A DNA stretch of 64,000 bases, taken from the NCBI RefSeq assembly GCF_019097845.1, contig NZ_JAHRGM010000085.1, positions 62,001 to 126,000 on the forward strand, in the 5' to 3' direction. Below, in pieces: positions 16,362 to 24,448 of the stretch. Made by a program: the position numbers and the translations under genes. How positions within the stretch are numbered: the stretch's first letter is position 1; every line of letters begins with the position of its first letter. The DNA is from Sphingobium sp. AS12 (lineage in GTDB: Bacteria; Pseudomonadota; Alphaproteobacteria; Sphingomonadales; Sphingomonadaceae). The notes under the pieces are model-generated. The model had not been told where the DNA came from, did no database searches, and worked only from the letters and a program-made list of their open reading frames with translations.

Positions 16362-18923
16362 CTAGCGGTTCCGATCAACCAGCGGCGTCATCGCCTGCGC
16401 CAGGGTCGCGCCCGAATAGGGCTTCTTGACCAGGGTGACCCCGGCAAAGCGATCCGGCAGTTCCAGCCCGTCGCCATAGCCGGTCGCAAACAGGAAGGGG
16501 ATGCCCCGTTCGACCAGCACGTCCGCCACAGGCATACTGGTTTCAGCGCCCAGATTGAAATCCAGCACGGCCATATCAATGGGCTGCAGCTCGATCGCCT
16601 CACGCGCTCGCGCGACGCTGGCGGCGGTCGTCACGTCCGCGCCGAGATCGCGCAACGCATCCTCGCCATCCATGGCGATGATCATATTATCCTCGACGAG
16701 GAGGACGTGGCGTCCTTCCAGCAGTTCGGGCGTCGCGGCGATCACGGGCAGCGGGCGATCCGTGCCGACGACATCGGGCAGCACAGACACGACATGGACG
16801 GAGGGGATGCAGAAATGCGCCTCTATCCCGGCCAGACGATAGTGGATTTCGGCATGGCCATCCAGATCATAGGGGATGGAACGCTCGATCACGGTCGATC
16901 CAAAGCCGCGCCGCGTGGGCGCCACCACCGCCGGGCCGCCGCTTTCGGTCCAGTCGATCAGCAGGCTGCCATCCTGATCCACATGCCAGTCGATCGCGAC
17001 CGTGCCATTGTCCGACAGCGCGCCATATTTGGCGGCATTGGTCAGCATTTCGTGGATCACCAGCGCCATGACGGTGAAGCAGCCGGGCGTCAGCAGCACA
17101 TTGGGACCGGACAGGCGCACCCGGTCGCGCCGCTCACCCAAATAAGCCCCTGCCTCCACTTCTATGAGGTCGTACAGCCGCGCGGGACTCCAGCGGTCGG
17201 CGGTAATCTGGTCATGGGCGCGGGCCAGCGCATGGATGCGGCTTTCCAGCGTGCCGATGAAATCCTCGACCGACACAGCGCTGCTGCGCGTCTGGGACAG
17301 GAGGCCGCGGATCAGCGCCAATATGTTGCGTACGCGGTGGTTGAGTTCGGCAATCAACAATTCCTGCTTCTCATGCGCGCGCTGCCGTTCCGCGTCCGCC
17401 GAATCGGACAGGCGCAGCACCACCTCCAGCAGGGCGGTGCGCAGCGCTTCGGCGACGCGCAACTGGGCGGGTGCGAACGGCAGCGCCGTCCCCTTCACCA
17501 GTTCCGACCATTCTTCAAAACTTTTACGCGGGGTCAGGCGCGGGCCGTTGGGGCCGTATTCGATATGCTTTTCCTGGTTCCCCGCCCAGCGCACGGCGCG
17601 CAATTGTTCAGCGCGGAACAGCACGACATAGTCGCGCGGGCGGCGCGACAGGGGAATGGCAAGCAACCCGGCGGCGCGGTCGGCATAGGCAGCCGCATCG
17701 GGCAGGACGCGGCTGAGCGTATCAGTGGTATAGACCTGGCTGGCGGCGACGCGGTTGAGCATCGAGACGATACCGGCAAAGGCGGCCTTGTCCGGGGTCA
17801 GCCCGGAAAAACTGATTTGCCCGTCAATATAGACGCCCACGCCATCGGCAGGAATCGTGTCGAAGATGATGTCGCCCAGCCAGCGGGCGTTGGACAGCAG
17901 GTCATGGTCCTGCGCCACTGCCGACATCAGCCGGTCGGCCACCTGGCGCGCCTTGCCCTCATAGGCGGCGGTTTCGGCGCGCTCGCGGCTTTCGAGCATC
18001 ATCGAGAAAATCTGGCCGAACAGTTCGGCCGCGCTGCGCTGGGCAAAGGTCGGCAGGCGCGGGGCATAATGGTGGCAGGCGAACAGCCCCCACAGCCGTC
18101 CTTCGACAATGATCGAGATGGAGAGCGACGCCCCCACCCCCATATTGCGCAGATATTCGATATGGATCGGCGAGACCGCGCGGGTGAGGCATAGCGACAT
18201 ATCGAGCGCTGCCCCGGTCGGATCGAGCGCAGGGACGACCGGCACCGGCACTGCCTGCACATCGGCAATGACGCGGAAGATGTTACGCAGATAGAGGGCG
18301 CGCGCCTGCACCGGAATGTCGGACGCCGGGTAATGCAGACCAAAGAAGCTGTCGATGCCGGGTCGCAGCGCTTCGGCCACGACCTCGCCATCGCCGCCAT
18401 CGGCGAAGCGATAGACCATCACCCGATCAAAGCCGGTCAACGCCCGCACCTGCCGCGCGCCATCGCGCAGGAAGGCGGCCATGCCATCGGCCTGCCCCAG
18501 CCGCGCGACCATCGAGCGGACCGTGCTGCTGGCCTCCATCTCGTCGGCGCTGGCCGGTTCAGCCTCTATCACCACCAGAGGACCCGAAAAATGGACGGCA
18601 ACGTCGAACGGGGTGCCACCCGTCATCAGCGGCAGGGAGAAGATGCGCTCGACCGAATCGGGGCCACGCAACAGGGTGATGCGGTTGCGCAACGCATGAA
18701 TGGCTTCGCCGTCCAGCAGGGCGTTGACCGGCTTGCCCAGCATATCGTCAGGCGACAGGCCGATGAACGCGGCGCTGTTGGCCGACACGCGCGATACCAG
18801 CCAGTCGGCGGTCAGCGCGATCAGGAAACCGAATGGCTGGACCGTACCCAGCACATGGATCGGCTCCCGATCGCAATTGGTGAGGTTGACGGCGAAGTCC
18901 GCGCCAGTGCCGCCGTCAGCCAT
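16362..18923 (-). CDS. bphP: Bacteriophytochrome HWE histidine kinase fused to a receiver
   Basis: Red/far-red photoreceptor of 853 residues. Order: PAS (about 20-120) preceded by the biliverdin-binding Cys17 (NCDREPIH), GAF (about 140-300) with PASDIP and SPIHIEYLRNMGV, PHY (about 310-490) whose tongue carries the PRxSF-type PRKSFEEW, an HWE-class kinase (phospho-His in IAELNHRVRNILAL; WTESGGP), and a C-terminal receiver (about 735-850; LLVEDN, AVLDFNLG with the acceptor Asp, VKKPYS). The start at 18923 overlaps the end of the heme oxygenase gene by eight bases, so the two are translationally coupled. The internal receiver suggests phosphotransfer within the protein or a phosphate sink. No dedicated output gene is adjacent. 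Confidence 0.95.
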   Translation of the reverse strand: MADGGTGADFAVNLTNCDREPIHVLGTVQPFGFLIALTADWLVSRVSANSAAFIGLSPDDMLGKPVNALLDGEAIHALRNRITLLRGPDSVERIFSLPLMTGGTPFDVAVHFSGPLVVIEAEPASADEMEASSTVRSMVARLGQADGMAAFLRDGARQVRALTGFDRVMVYRFADGGDGEVVAEALRPGIDSFFGLHYPASDIPVQARALYLRNIFRVIADVQAVPVPVVPALDPTGAALDMSLCLTRAVSPIHIEYLRNMGVGASLSISIIVEGRLWGLFACHHYAPRLPTFAQRSAAELFGQIFSMMLESRERAETAAYEGKARQVADRLMSAVAQDHDLLSNARWLGDIIFDTIPADGVGVYIDGQISFSGLTPDKAAFAGIVSMLNRVAASQVYTTDTLSRVLPDAAAYADRAAGLLAIPLSRRPRDYVVLFRAEQLRAVRWAGNQEKHIEYGPNGPRLTPRKSFEEWSELVKGTALPFAPAQLRVAEALRTALLEVVLRLSDSADAERQRAHEKQELLIAELNHRVRNILALIRGLLSQTRSSAVSVEDFIGTLESRIHALARAHDQITADRWSPARLYDLIEVEAGAYLGERRDRVRLSGPNVLLTPGCFTVMALVIHEMLTNAAKYGALSDNGTVAIDWHVDQDGSLLIDWTESGGPAVVAPTRRGFGSTVIERSIPYDLDGHAEIHYRLAGIEAHFCIPSVHVVSVLPDVVGTDRPLPVIAATPELLEGRHVLLVEDNMIIAMDGEDALRDLGADVTTAASVARAREAIELQPIDMAVLDFNLGAETSMPVADVLVERGIPFLFATGYGDGLELPDRFAGVTLVKKPYSGATLAQAMTPLVDRNR

Positions 18924-19455
18924 GGGCGGCGACCGGTTCGGGGCGGGCCGCGGCGGCAAAAAGGGCGAAGGCCGCCTGCGCGCCCTGCACGGCGTCGTCC
19001 AGCCAACCTTCGCCCCCGTCAGCGGCTGCCCGATCAAGCGCCTGCTGAAACGCGACCCAGCCACCCTTGCCATGGACGGCCGACAGATAGGCGCGGGGCA
19101 GGCCCGGCGCTACTTGGCGTGCGAGGATCGCGCCGCCCAGGCGCGATCCTTCCAGCGCATAGAGCAGCCCCCAGCGATAGCCGTCCCGGTCGGGATCAGC
19201 GAGTGACAGAGGCACAGGCATGGCCATATCCATCGCCGCCAGATCCGCCGCGATCATCGGCAGGCGTGGCGAATCTGGGCGAGCAACCGATTCGAGCGCC
19301 CCTAGCGCACGGGCATGGGCGGTCAGAAACGCGCCATAATGGCTTTGCGAATCAAGCCGATATCCTGAAAACAGCGTGTCGACACGGTGATGGCTGTCGC
19401 TCGTCGCTTCGCGCAGAGCCTGGCGGACGCCGCTGACATTGGGAGATTTCTTCAC
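18916..19455 (-). CDS. bphO: Heme oxygenase (biliverdin-producing, phytochrome-linked)
   Basis: Opens heme to biliverdin, the chromophore of the phytochrome encoded directly downstream. The 179-residue protein has the proximal-His region ATSDSHHRVDTLFSGY near residue 22 and the distal-helix phrase LYALEGSRLGGAILARQV typical of BphO. It shares the last eight bases with bphP. The 243-base gap upstream is shared with a divergent RcnB-like gene and should contain the operon promoter; I could not define its elements. Confidence 0.93.
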   Translation of the reverse strand: MKKSPNVSGVRQALREATSDSHHRVDTLFSGYRLDSQSHYGAFLTAHARALGALESVARPDSPRLPMIAADLAAMDMAMPVPLSLADPDRDGYRWGLLYALEGSRLGGAILARQVAPGLPRAYLSAVHGKGGWVAFQQALDRAAADGGEGWLDDAVQGAQAAFALFAAAARPEPVAAHG

Positions 19456-19698
19456 TCGGCAGTCCTATAGAGAGGGCAGGCACCCTGCACTGATCTGGAT
19501 CAGCTTTTGACCCGGTTCTGGCCATTTTTAACGGACAGAACGATACGAACACGGAACAACGCGCAAAGCCGAAATTGGGTTCATTTCGCCCGGCGATTCT
19601 TTCGATAAGCTGACGGACAGGTTCAGAATTGCGACATCGCGCGCCATCTAGAAGAGCGGCATGAGGGGACAGAAGGTTCCCGCAAGCAGAAAGTCACG

Positions 19699-20592
19699 AT
19701 GATGTTCAGGAAGATGATGCTGACGGGACTGATGGCCGCAACGCTGCTGAGCGGTGTCGCGCCAGCCTATGCCCAGAGCAATGAGAATGGCCGTGGCAAT
19801 CGCGGCGACCGTGCAGAACGCGGTGGGGCAGACCGTGGCGGAGCAGACCGCCAATCCTATCAGTGGCGCGGTAATGGACAGCGGCCGATGGGCGGTGACG
19901 GGCAGCAGGCGCAACGCTGGCAGCAGCGGCAGGACCGCGCGGTAGCGCAGGCTCCGGTCCAGCAACCGAGTGCGGATCGTCCATGGCGCAATCCCGGCAA
20001 TCCTGCGGTCGTGCCGGCACCGGCACGGCAGGACGCACGACAGGACAGGCGTGACGACCGGCGCAATGACCGGCAGGACTATCGCCAGGACCAGCGTGCC
20101 GATCGGCAAGACTGGCGCAACGATCGCCGCGACGGTCGGCAGGATTATCGTCAGGACAGGCGTGACGACCGGCGCGATGATCGTCGTGATGACCGGCGCT
20201 GGAGCGACAATCGCGGCTCGGCTGGCAACTGGAATAATGGCCGCCGCTATGACGACCGCACCCGCTGGAGCAACCAGCAGCGCTGGAACAATGGCTGGCG
20301 GCAGGACCGGCGCTATGACTGGAACAGCTATCGCAACCGTTATGGCAACCAGTATCGTCTGGGCCGCTACAACGCGCCGCGCGGCTGGGACTATGGCTAT
20401 CGTCGCTTCTCCGTGGGCATCGTGCTCAGCAGTCTGCTTTATTCCAACAGCTATTGGCTGAACGACCCCTACGCCTATCGCCTGCCGCCCGCTTACGGCA
20501 CGCTGCGCTGGGTCCGCTATTATGACGATGCGCTGCTGGTGGACATTCGCGACGGCTATGTCGTCGATGTGATCCATGATTTCTTCTGGTAA
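19699..20592 (+). CDS. RcnB-family periplasmic protein with Asp/Arg repeats
   Basis: A 297-residue exported protein. Residues 1-25 are a signal peptide (cut after APAYA). The middle, about 100-180, is a run of short degenerate repeats of the DRRDDRR / DRQDYRQD type, then a Trp/Asn/Tyr-rich stretch. The C-terminus (RWVRYYDDALLVDIRDGYVV) is the RcnB-like domain, named after the E. coli protein that influences nickel/cobalt efflux. No rcnA gene is near, so a metal role is only inferred. A second, shorter family member lies at 21651-22121 with the same ending. Confidence 0.85.
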   Translation: MMFRKMMLTGLMAATLLSGVAPAYAQSNENGRGNRGDRAERGGADRGGADRQSYQWRGNGQRPMGGDGQQAQRWQQRQDRAVAQAPVQQPSADRPWRNPGNPAVVPAPARQDARQDRRDDRRNDRQDYRQDQRADRQDWRNDRRDGRQDYRQDRRDDRRDDRRDDRRWSDNRGSAGNWNNGRRYDDRTRWSNQQRWNNGWRQDRRYDWNSYRNRYGNQYRLGRYNAPRGWDYGYRRFSVGIVLSSLLYSNSYWLNDPYAYRLPPAYGTLRWVRYYDDALLVDIRDGYVVDVIHDFFW

Positions 20593-20600
20593 TCGGACTC

Positions 20601-20656
20601 CCTGAAGTGGCCTTCAGGAATACTGGCCCCGGAGCGGAGACGCGCCGGGGTCTTTT
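20601..20656 (+). terminator. Terminator downstream of the first RcnB-like gene
   Basis: A small hairpin (CCTGAA/TTCAGG, 20601-20618) precedes a stronger one: GGCCCCGG at 20625-20632 pairs with CCGGGGTC at 20645-20652 and runs into TTTT. Confidence 0.8.
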
Positions 20657-20688
20657 CATGGCACCTGCCGCTGTGGCAGGAGGGCCGC

Positions 20689-21372
20689 ATGACAGACAGT
20701 GACGATGATGGCGGCATCGCTTCGCTCACCCGCGCGGCCATAGGCGCGCAGGTGCAGGCGCGGCTGGAGCGCAACCCGATGGTCAGCCGGATCGACGCCC
20801 CCGACCTTGCGATCTACGGGCGGCAGGATTTCCTCAGCCCGGAAGAATGCGCCGATCTGCGCGCGATCATCGATGCGGGCGCGCAGCCTTCGACGCTCTT
20901 TTCGGGCAGTGCGAACGCGGATTATCGCACCAGCCATAGCTGCAATCTCGATCCGTTCGATCCGCTGATCAAGGCCATCAGCGACCGCATCTGCGCGCTG
21001 ACTGGGCTGCCCGCCGACCATGGCGAAACATTGCAGGGCCAGCGCTATACCAGCGGCCAGGAATATCGGCTGCATTGCGATTATTTCCCGGTCACGGCCG
21101 ATTACTGGCCCGCCATGCGCGTCACTGGCGGGCAGCGCAGCTGGACCACGATGATCTACCTCTCCCCGGTCGAGGCGGGGGGCGAGACGCATTTCCCGCA
21201 TTGCGAATTCATGGTGCCGCCGGTCGAGGGGATGATCCTGATCTGGAACAATATGACCGCTGACGGCGCGCCCAACCGGTTCAGCCTGCACGCAGCCCGG
21301 CCAGTCGAACAGGGCACCAAATATGTCGTGACCAAATGGTTTCGCGAGCGGCCATGGACGCCCAGAGCGTGA
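20689..21372 (+). CDS. 2OG-Fe(II) oxygenase, prolyl 4-hydroxylase-like
   Basis: Non-heme iron dioxygenase of 227 residues. The iron triad is His129-x-Asp131 (YRLHCDYF) and His201 (FSLHAARPV), with Lys211 (EQGTKYVVTKW) placed to bind 2-oxoglutarate; the family phrase EAGGETHFP is present. It matches the bacterial prolyl 4-hydroxylase alpha-subunit group. The target protein is unknown. A GGAGG ribosome site precedes the ATG. It sits between two RcnB-like genes, but a terminator separates it from the first and a repeat from the second. Confidence 0.9.
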   Translation: MTDSDDDGGIASLTRAAIGAQVQARLERNPMVSRIDAPDLAIYGRQDFLSPEECADLRAIIDAGAQPSTLFSGSANADYRTSHSCNLDPFDPLIKAISDRICALTGLPADHGETLQGQRYTSGQEYRLHCDYFPVTADYWPAMRVTGGQRSWTTMIYLSPVEAGGETHFPHCEFMVPPVEGMILIWNNMTADGAPNRFSLHAARPVEQGTKYVVTKWFRERPWTPRA

Positions 21373-21395
21373 TGGATTTAGACTGAATCCCAACC

Positions 21396-21464
21396 TCCGT
21401 TCGTTTCGAGCGAAGTCGAGAAACCTGTGCGTGGCGTTTCTCGACTTCGCTCGAAACGAACGGA
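21396..21464. repeat. Extragenic 29-bp perfect inverted repeat (TCCGTTCGTTTCGAGCG family), copy 1
   Basis: Arms 21396-21424 and 21436-21464 are perfect inverse copies, 11 bases apart. The same 29-base arm occurs in both orientations at 37484-37552. It lies 23 bases past the stop of the oxygenase gene. Confidence 0.9.
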
Positions 21465-21650
21465 ATGAGGTGTGGGAATCCGGCTCCAAAACTTCCGACC
21501 CCGTTACACTTTGCGACATAAATGACTGAAAACTGACAGCTTCATTCGCCGGGCGTTCAGGCGCGCTACCCCATATCTCCTTGTGTTGGCGACAGGGAAC
21601 CCAGTCCAGCCGGACAGGGTTCAGCCGCCAGAGGAAATAGGAGATATGCT

Positions 21651-22121
21651 ATGCGTAAACTGATCATCCTGGGCCTGCTGGCCGCAACGGTGGCGCCCAG
21701 TGTCGCGTCCGCCCAGTCCTATGGCGAAGCGCGCCGCAGCGAACGCAATCTGCGTGAGGAGCAGCGGGAGCTGCGTCAGGCGCAGCGCTATGGCGACCGT
21801 CGCGACGTGCGTGAAGAACGGCGCGAAGTCCGCGATGCCCGTCAGGAGGCCCGCGAGGACTGGCGCGACTATCGCCGCAATCACCGCGACGTCTATCGCG
21901 GCGGCAACTGGCGCGCGCCATTCCGCTATAATCAGTGGAATGTCGGCGTCCAGCTTCGCCCGGCCTATTATAATTCGCGCTATTATATCGCCGACCCCTA
22001 TCGCTATCGCCTGCCCCGTCCGGGCGTGAACCAGCGCTGGGTACGTCATTATAACGATGTGCTGCTGGTCAATGTCCGCAACGGGCGCGTGATCCAGGTG
22101 CATCGCGGCTTCTTCTGGTAA
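21651..22121 (+). CDS. RcnB-family periplasmic protein
   Basis: A 156-residue exported protein with a signal peptide (about 1-22, ending VASAQ), a highly charged Arg/Glu section (about 25-80, EERREVRDARQEAREDWRDY) and a C-terminal RcnB-like domain ending QRWVRHYNDVLLVNVRNGRV. The ending is nearly parallel to that of the protein at 19699, so they are paralogues, this one with a much shorter linker. An AGGAG ribosome site precedes the ATG. A strong terminator follows 12 bases after the stop. Confidence 0.85.
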   Translation: MRKLIILGLLAATVAPSVASAQSYGEARRSERNLREEQRELRQAQRYGDRRDVREERREVRDARQEAREDWRDYRRNHRDVYRGGNWRAPFRYNQWNVGVQLRPAYYNSRYYIADPYRYRLPRPGVNQRWVRHYNDVLLVNVRNGRVIQVHRGFFW

Positions 22122-22133
22122 GCCGCCTGCCTA

Positions 22134-22173
22134 AAAAAACGGCCCCGGACATCTCTGTCCGGGGCCGTTTTTT
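22134..22173 (+). terminator. Bidirectional rho-independent terminator
   Basis: Six A, then CGGCCCCGGACA (22140-22151) pairing perfectly with 22156-22167 around TCTC, then six T. It ends the RcnB-like gene and could also stop transcripts from the converging lysK. Confidence 0.95.
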
Positions 22174-22329
22174 ATGGACGTTCCCCCCAACTTGGCCGCG
22201 CTGCCCGTTGCCGGGCAAGCGCGGCCGATGGCACGCAGGACGCACCATCAGTCCGAAAGGGGGGTGGACCGTTGCGCAGAACGCGCGTCCGGCCGAAAAG
22301 TTCCCGTTTTTCCGCTAAAATCCGAGGAT

Positions 22330-23910
22330 TTAAGCGGCTAGTGCCTGCGCAATCAACTTGCGGCTGTTATCAATGCCATAGAGGGCGATAAAGCTGCCCA
22401 TGCGCGGTCCCTGATCCGCCCCCAGCAGCGTCTGGTAGAGCGCCTTGAACCAGTCGCGCAGCTCGGCAAAACCGAACGCCTCATCCTTGCCGATGGCATA
22501 GACGATGTTCTGGATATCCTCCGCGCTGGCGTCCGCCGGTAGCGCGGCCAGTTCCGCGTCGAGCCTGCGCAGGGCTGCGGCCTCGTTAGCGTCGGGCGCT
22601 CGGCGCTGAAGGGTGGGCGCAACGAAATCGCGATGATAGGCGAGCGCATGACCGATCAGCGCATCCAGTTCAGGATAGGTGTCCGGCGACGCATCGGCGA
22701 CATAGTTGGTGAGATAGCCCCACACCTGATCGCGGCTGGCATCCCCCATGACGCCGACAAGGTTCAGCAGCAGCCCGAAGGTCACCGGCAACCGGCCTTC
22801 GGGCAGCTTCCCGTCATGCACATGATGGACCGGATTGCCCAGTTGCTGTTCGATCGCCTGATTGGGATAGTTGACCCGGAACTGCCAATATTCGTCCACC
22901 GCGCGCGGGATGACGCCCATATGCAGCTGCTTGGCCTTTTTGGGTTCGCGATAGGCGTAGAAGGCCAGGCTTTCCTGCGGACCATAGGTCAGCCATTGTT
23001 CAAGGCTGAGGCCATTGCCCTTGGACTTGGAGATTTTCTCGCCCTTTTCGTCGAGGAACATCTCGTAATTAAAGCCTTCGGGCGGGCGGGCACCCAGCGC
23101 GCGACAGATTTTCGATGATTGGGTCACCGAATCGATCAGATCCTTGCCCGCCATCTCATAATCGACGCCCAGCGCGACCCAGCGCATTGCCCAATCGACC
23201 TTCCATTGCAGCTTGGCTCCGCCGGACAGGATCGATTGCTCAATAATGTCGCCCTCATCCTCGAAGCGGATCAGGCCTGCCTCGGCATCGATCACCTCGA
23301 CCGGCACCTGCAAGACGATGCCGCTCTTAGGGCTGATCGGCAGGACGGGCGAATAGGTCGCCTGCCGTTCCTTGCGCAGGGTCGGCAGCATGATGTCGAG
23401 GATCGCCTGATTGCACCGCAGAACCTGCCGCAGCGCATCGTCAAACGCCCCCGACTGATAGCGTTCGGTGGCCGACACGAACTCATAGTCGAAGCCGAAG
23501 CGGTCGAGAAATTCGCGCAGCATCGCATTATTATGATGGGCGAAGCTTTCAAACTTGCCGAACGGATCGGGTACCTGCGTCAGCGGCTTGCCCAGATGCT
23601 CGCTCAACATCGCCTGGTTGGGGACATTGTCAGGCACCTTGCGCAGGCCGTCCATATCGTCACTGAAGGCCACCAGCCGCGTGGGAATATCCGACAGCGC
23701 ATGATAGGCGTTGCGCACCATCGTCGTGCGCAGCACTTCGTTGAACGTGCCGATATGCGGCAGGCCCGATGGACCATAGCCGGTTTCAAACAGGATATGC
23801 CCTTTGTCCGGCGCACCATTGGAATAGCGCTTGAGCAGCTTGCGCGCTTCTTCATAGGGCCAGGCCTTGGCCGCCAGTGCGGCGGTGCGGAGAATGTCGG
23901 TCGCGGTCAT
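22330..23910 (-). CDS. lysK: Lysyl-tRNA synthetase, class I
   Basis: Charges tRNA-Lys using the class I (Rossmann) fold instead of the common class II enzyme, as in archaea and many alphaproteobacteria. The 526-residue protein has the HIGH equivalent PHIGTFNE at about 51-58 and the KMSKS equivalent KISKSKG at about 292-298. A class II lysS is not in this window, so whether it is the only LysRS cannot be seen. The gene stands alone, divergent from the PilZ gene. Confidence 0.96.
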   Translation of the reverse strand: MTATDILRTAALAAKAWPYEEARKLLKRYSNGAPDKGHILFETGYGPSGLPHIGTFNEVLRTTMVRNAYHALSDIPTRLVAFSDDMDGLRKVPDNVPNQAMLSEHLGKPLTQVPDPFGKFESFAHHNNAMLREFLDRFGFDYEFVSATERYQSGAFDDALRQVLRCNQAILDIMLPTLRKERQATYSPVLPISPKSGIVLQVPVEVIDAEAGLIRFEDEGDIIEQSILSGGAKLQWKVDWAMRWVALGVDYEMAGKDLIDSVTQSSKICRALGARPPEGFNYEMFLDEKGEKISKSKGNGLSLEQWLTYGPQESLAFYAYREPKKAKQLHMGVIPRAVDEYWQFRVNYPNQAIEQQLGNPVHHVHDGKLPEGRLPVTFGLLLNLVGVMGDASRDQVWGYLTNYVADASPDTYPELDALIGHALAYHRDFVAPTLQRRAPDANEAAALRRLDAELAALPADASAEDIQNIVYAIGKDEAFGFAELRDWFKALYQTLLGADQGPRMGSFIALYGIDNSRKLIAQALAA

Positions 23911-23988
23911 GGCTATGCCCCCTAGCCGCCGACAGGCCGAAAAGAAACGTCCTTCGATCGCAAATCTGCGTTAAGAATCGTTCGCACA

Positions 23989-24004
23989 TTAGGCTTTCAT
24001 TAAC
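23989..24004 (+). promoter_or_regulatory. Candidate CtrA box before the PilZ gene
   Basis: TTAG-N7-TTAAC matches the CtrA consensus TTAA-N7-TTAAC except for one base in the first half-site. It lies 35 bases before the PilZ start, a position where CtrA could activate or repress. The match is by eye from one site. Confidence 0.35.
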
Positions 24005-24038
24005 CCTGACCATCGATAATCAGGTTTCTGGAGGCACC

Positions 24039-24407
24039 ATGCACAGCTTGCGCACCCGCGAACGCATCGTGGTCGAGATCGCCATTGTCGTCACGACCGT
24101 ACTCGACAGCCTGGAAGGCACGATCGTCGACCTGAGCGAGGGCGGCGCGCAGGTGGTCGGTTGCACCCTGCCAGCAGGCTCGTCGTGCCAGATCGATCTG
24201 GACGGCCATATCACCTTTGGCACCGTGCGCTGGTCCGAAGAGGATCGCATGGGCATCCGTTTCCCCTATGAGCTGAACGAAGGCCCGCTTTACGATCAGC
24301 TGGAAATGGCACGCGCGGCGCTGCGCACGCCTGTAGCATTTCAGCCGCGCGTACGCGCGATGGCCGCAAGCGGCGGCGGTGGCGGTTTTGGCCGCCGGAC
24401 AAGCTGA
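24039..24407 (+). CDS. PilZ-domain protein
   Basis: A 122-residue single-domain protein starting at the ATG at 24039, eight bases after a GGAGG site. The PilZ fold is recognisable from RTRERIVVEIAIVV, GTIVDLSEGGAQVVG (the D/NxSxxG signature) and WSEEDRMGIRFPYE. The usual RxxxR switch before the barrel is reduced to RTRER, so cyclic di-GMP binding is plausible but not assured. The tail is Gly-rich. A PilZ protein commonly links cyclic di-GMP to motility or surface functions; no such genes flank it. A longer upstream frame is rejected for lack of a ribosome site. Confidence 0.85.
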   Translation: MHSLRTRERIVVEIAIVVTTVLDSLEGTIVDLSEGGAQVVGCTLPAGSSCQIDLDGHITFGTVRWSEEDRMGIRFPYELNEGPLYDQLEMARAALRTPVAFQPRVRAMAASGGGGGFGRRTS

Positions 24408-24448
24408 AACAGGTTTTCCTTTTGTTCCCGCTCGCTTAAACGGGGCGG

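Noticed and set aside
15930..18194. 754-codon open frame on the plus strand opposite bphP
   Set aside because: High-GC antisense frame with His/Gln/Arg-rich composition and no domain; bphP on the other strand has complete domains.
19545..19575. GGAAC-type EcfG stress promoter before the RcnB-like gene
   Set aside because: A GGAAC is present, but the nearest GTT is about 21 bases away instead of 16-17.
20035..20215. Short repeats in the RcnB-like gene as a CRISPR array
   Set aside because: The repeats keep frame, encode Asp/Arg heptads, and have no uniform spacer.
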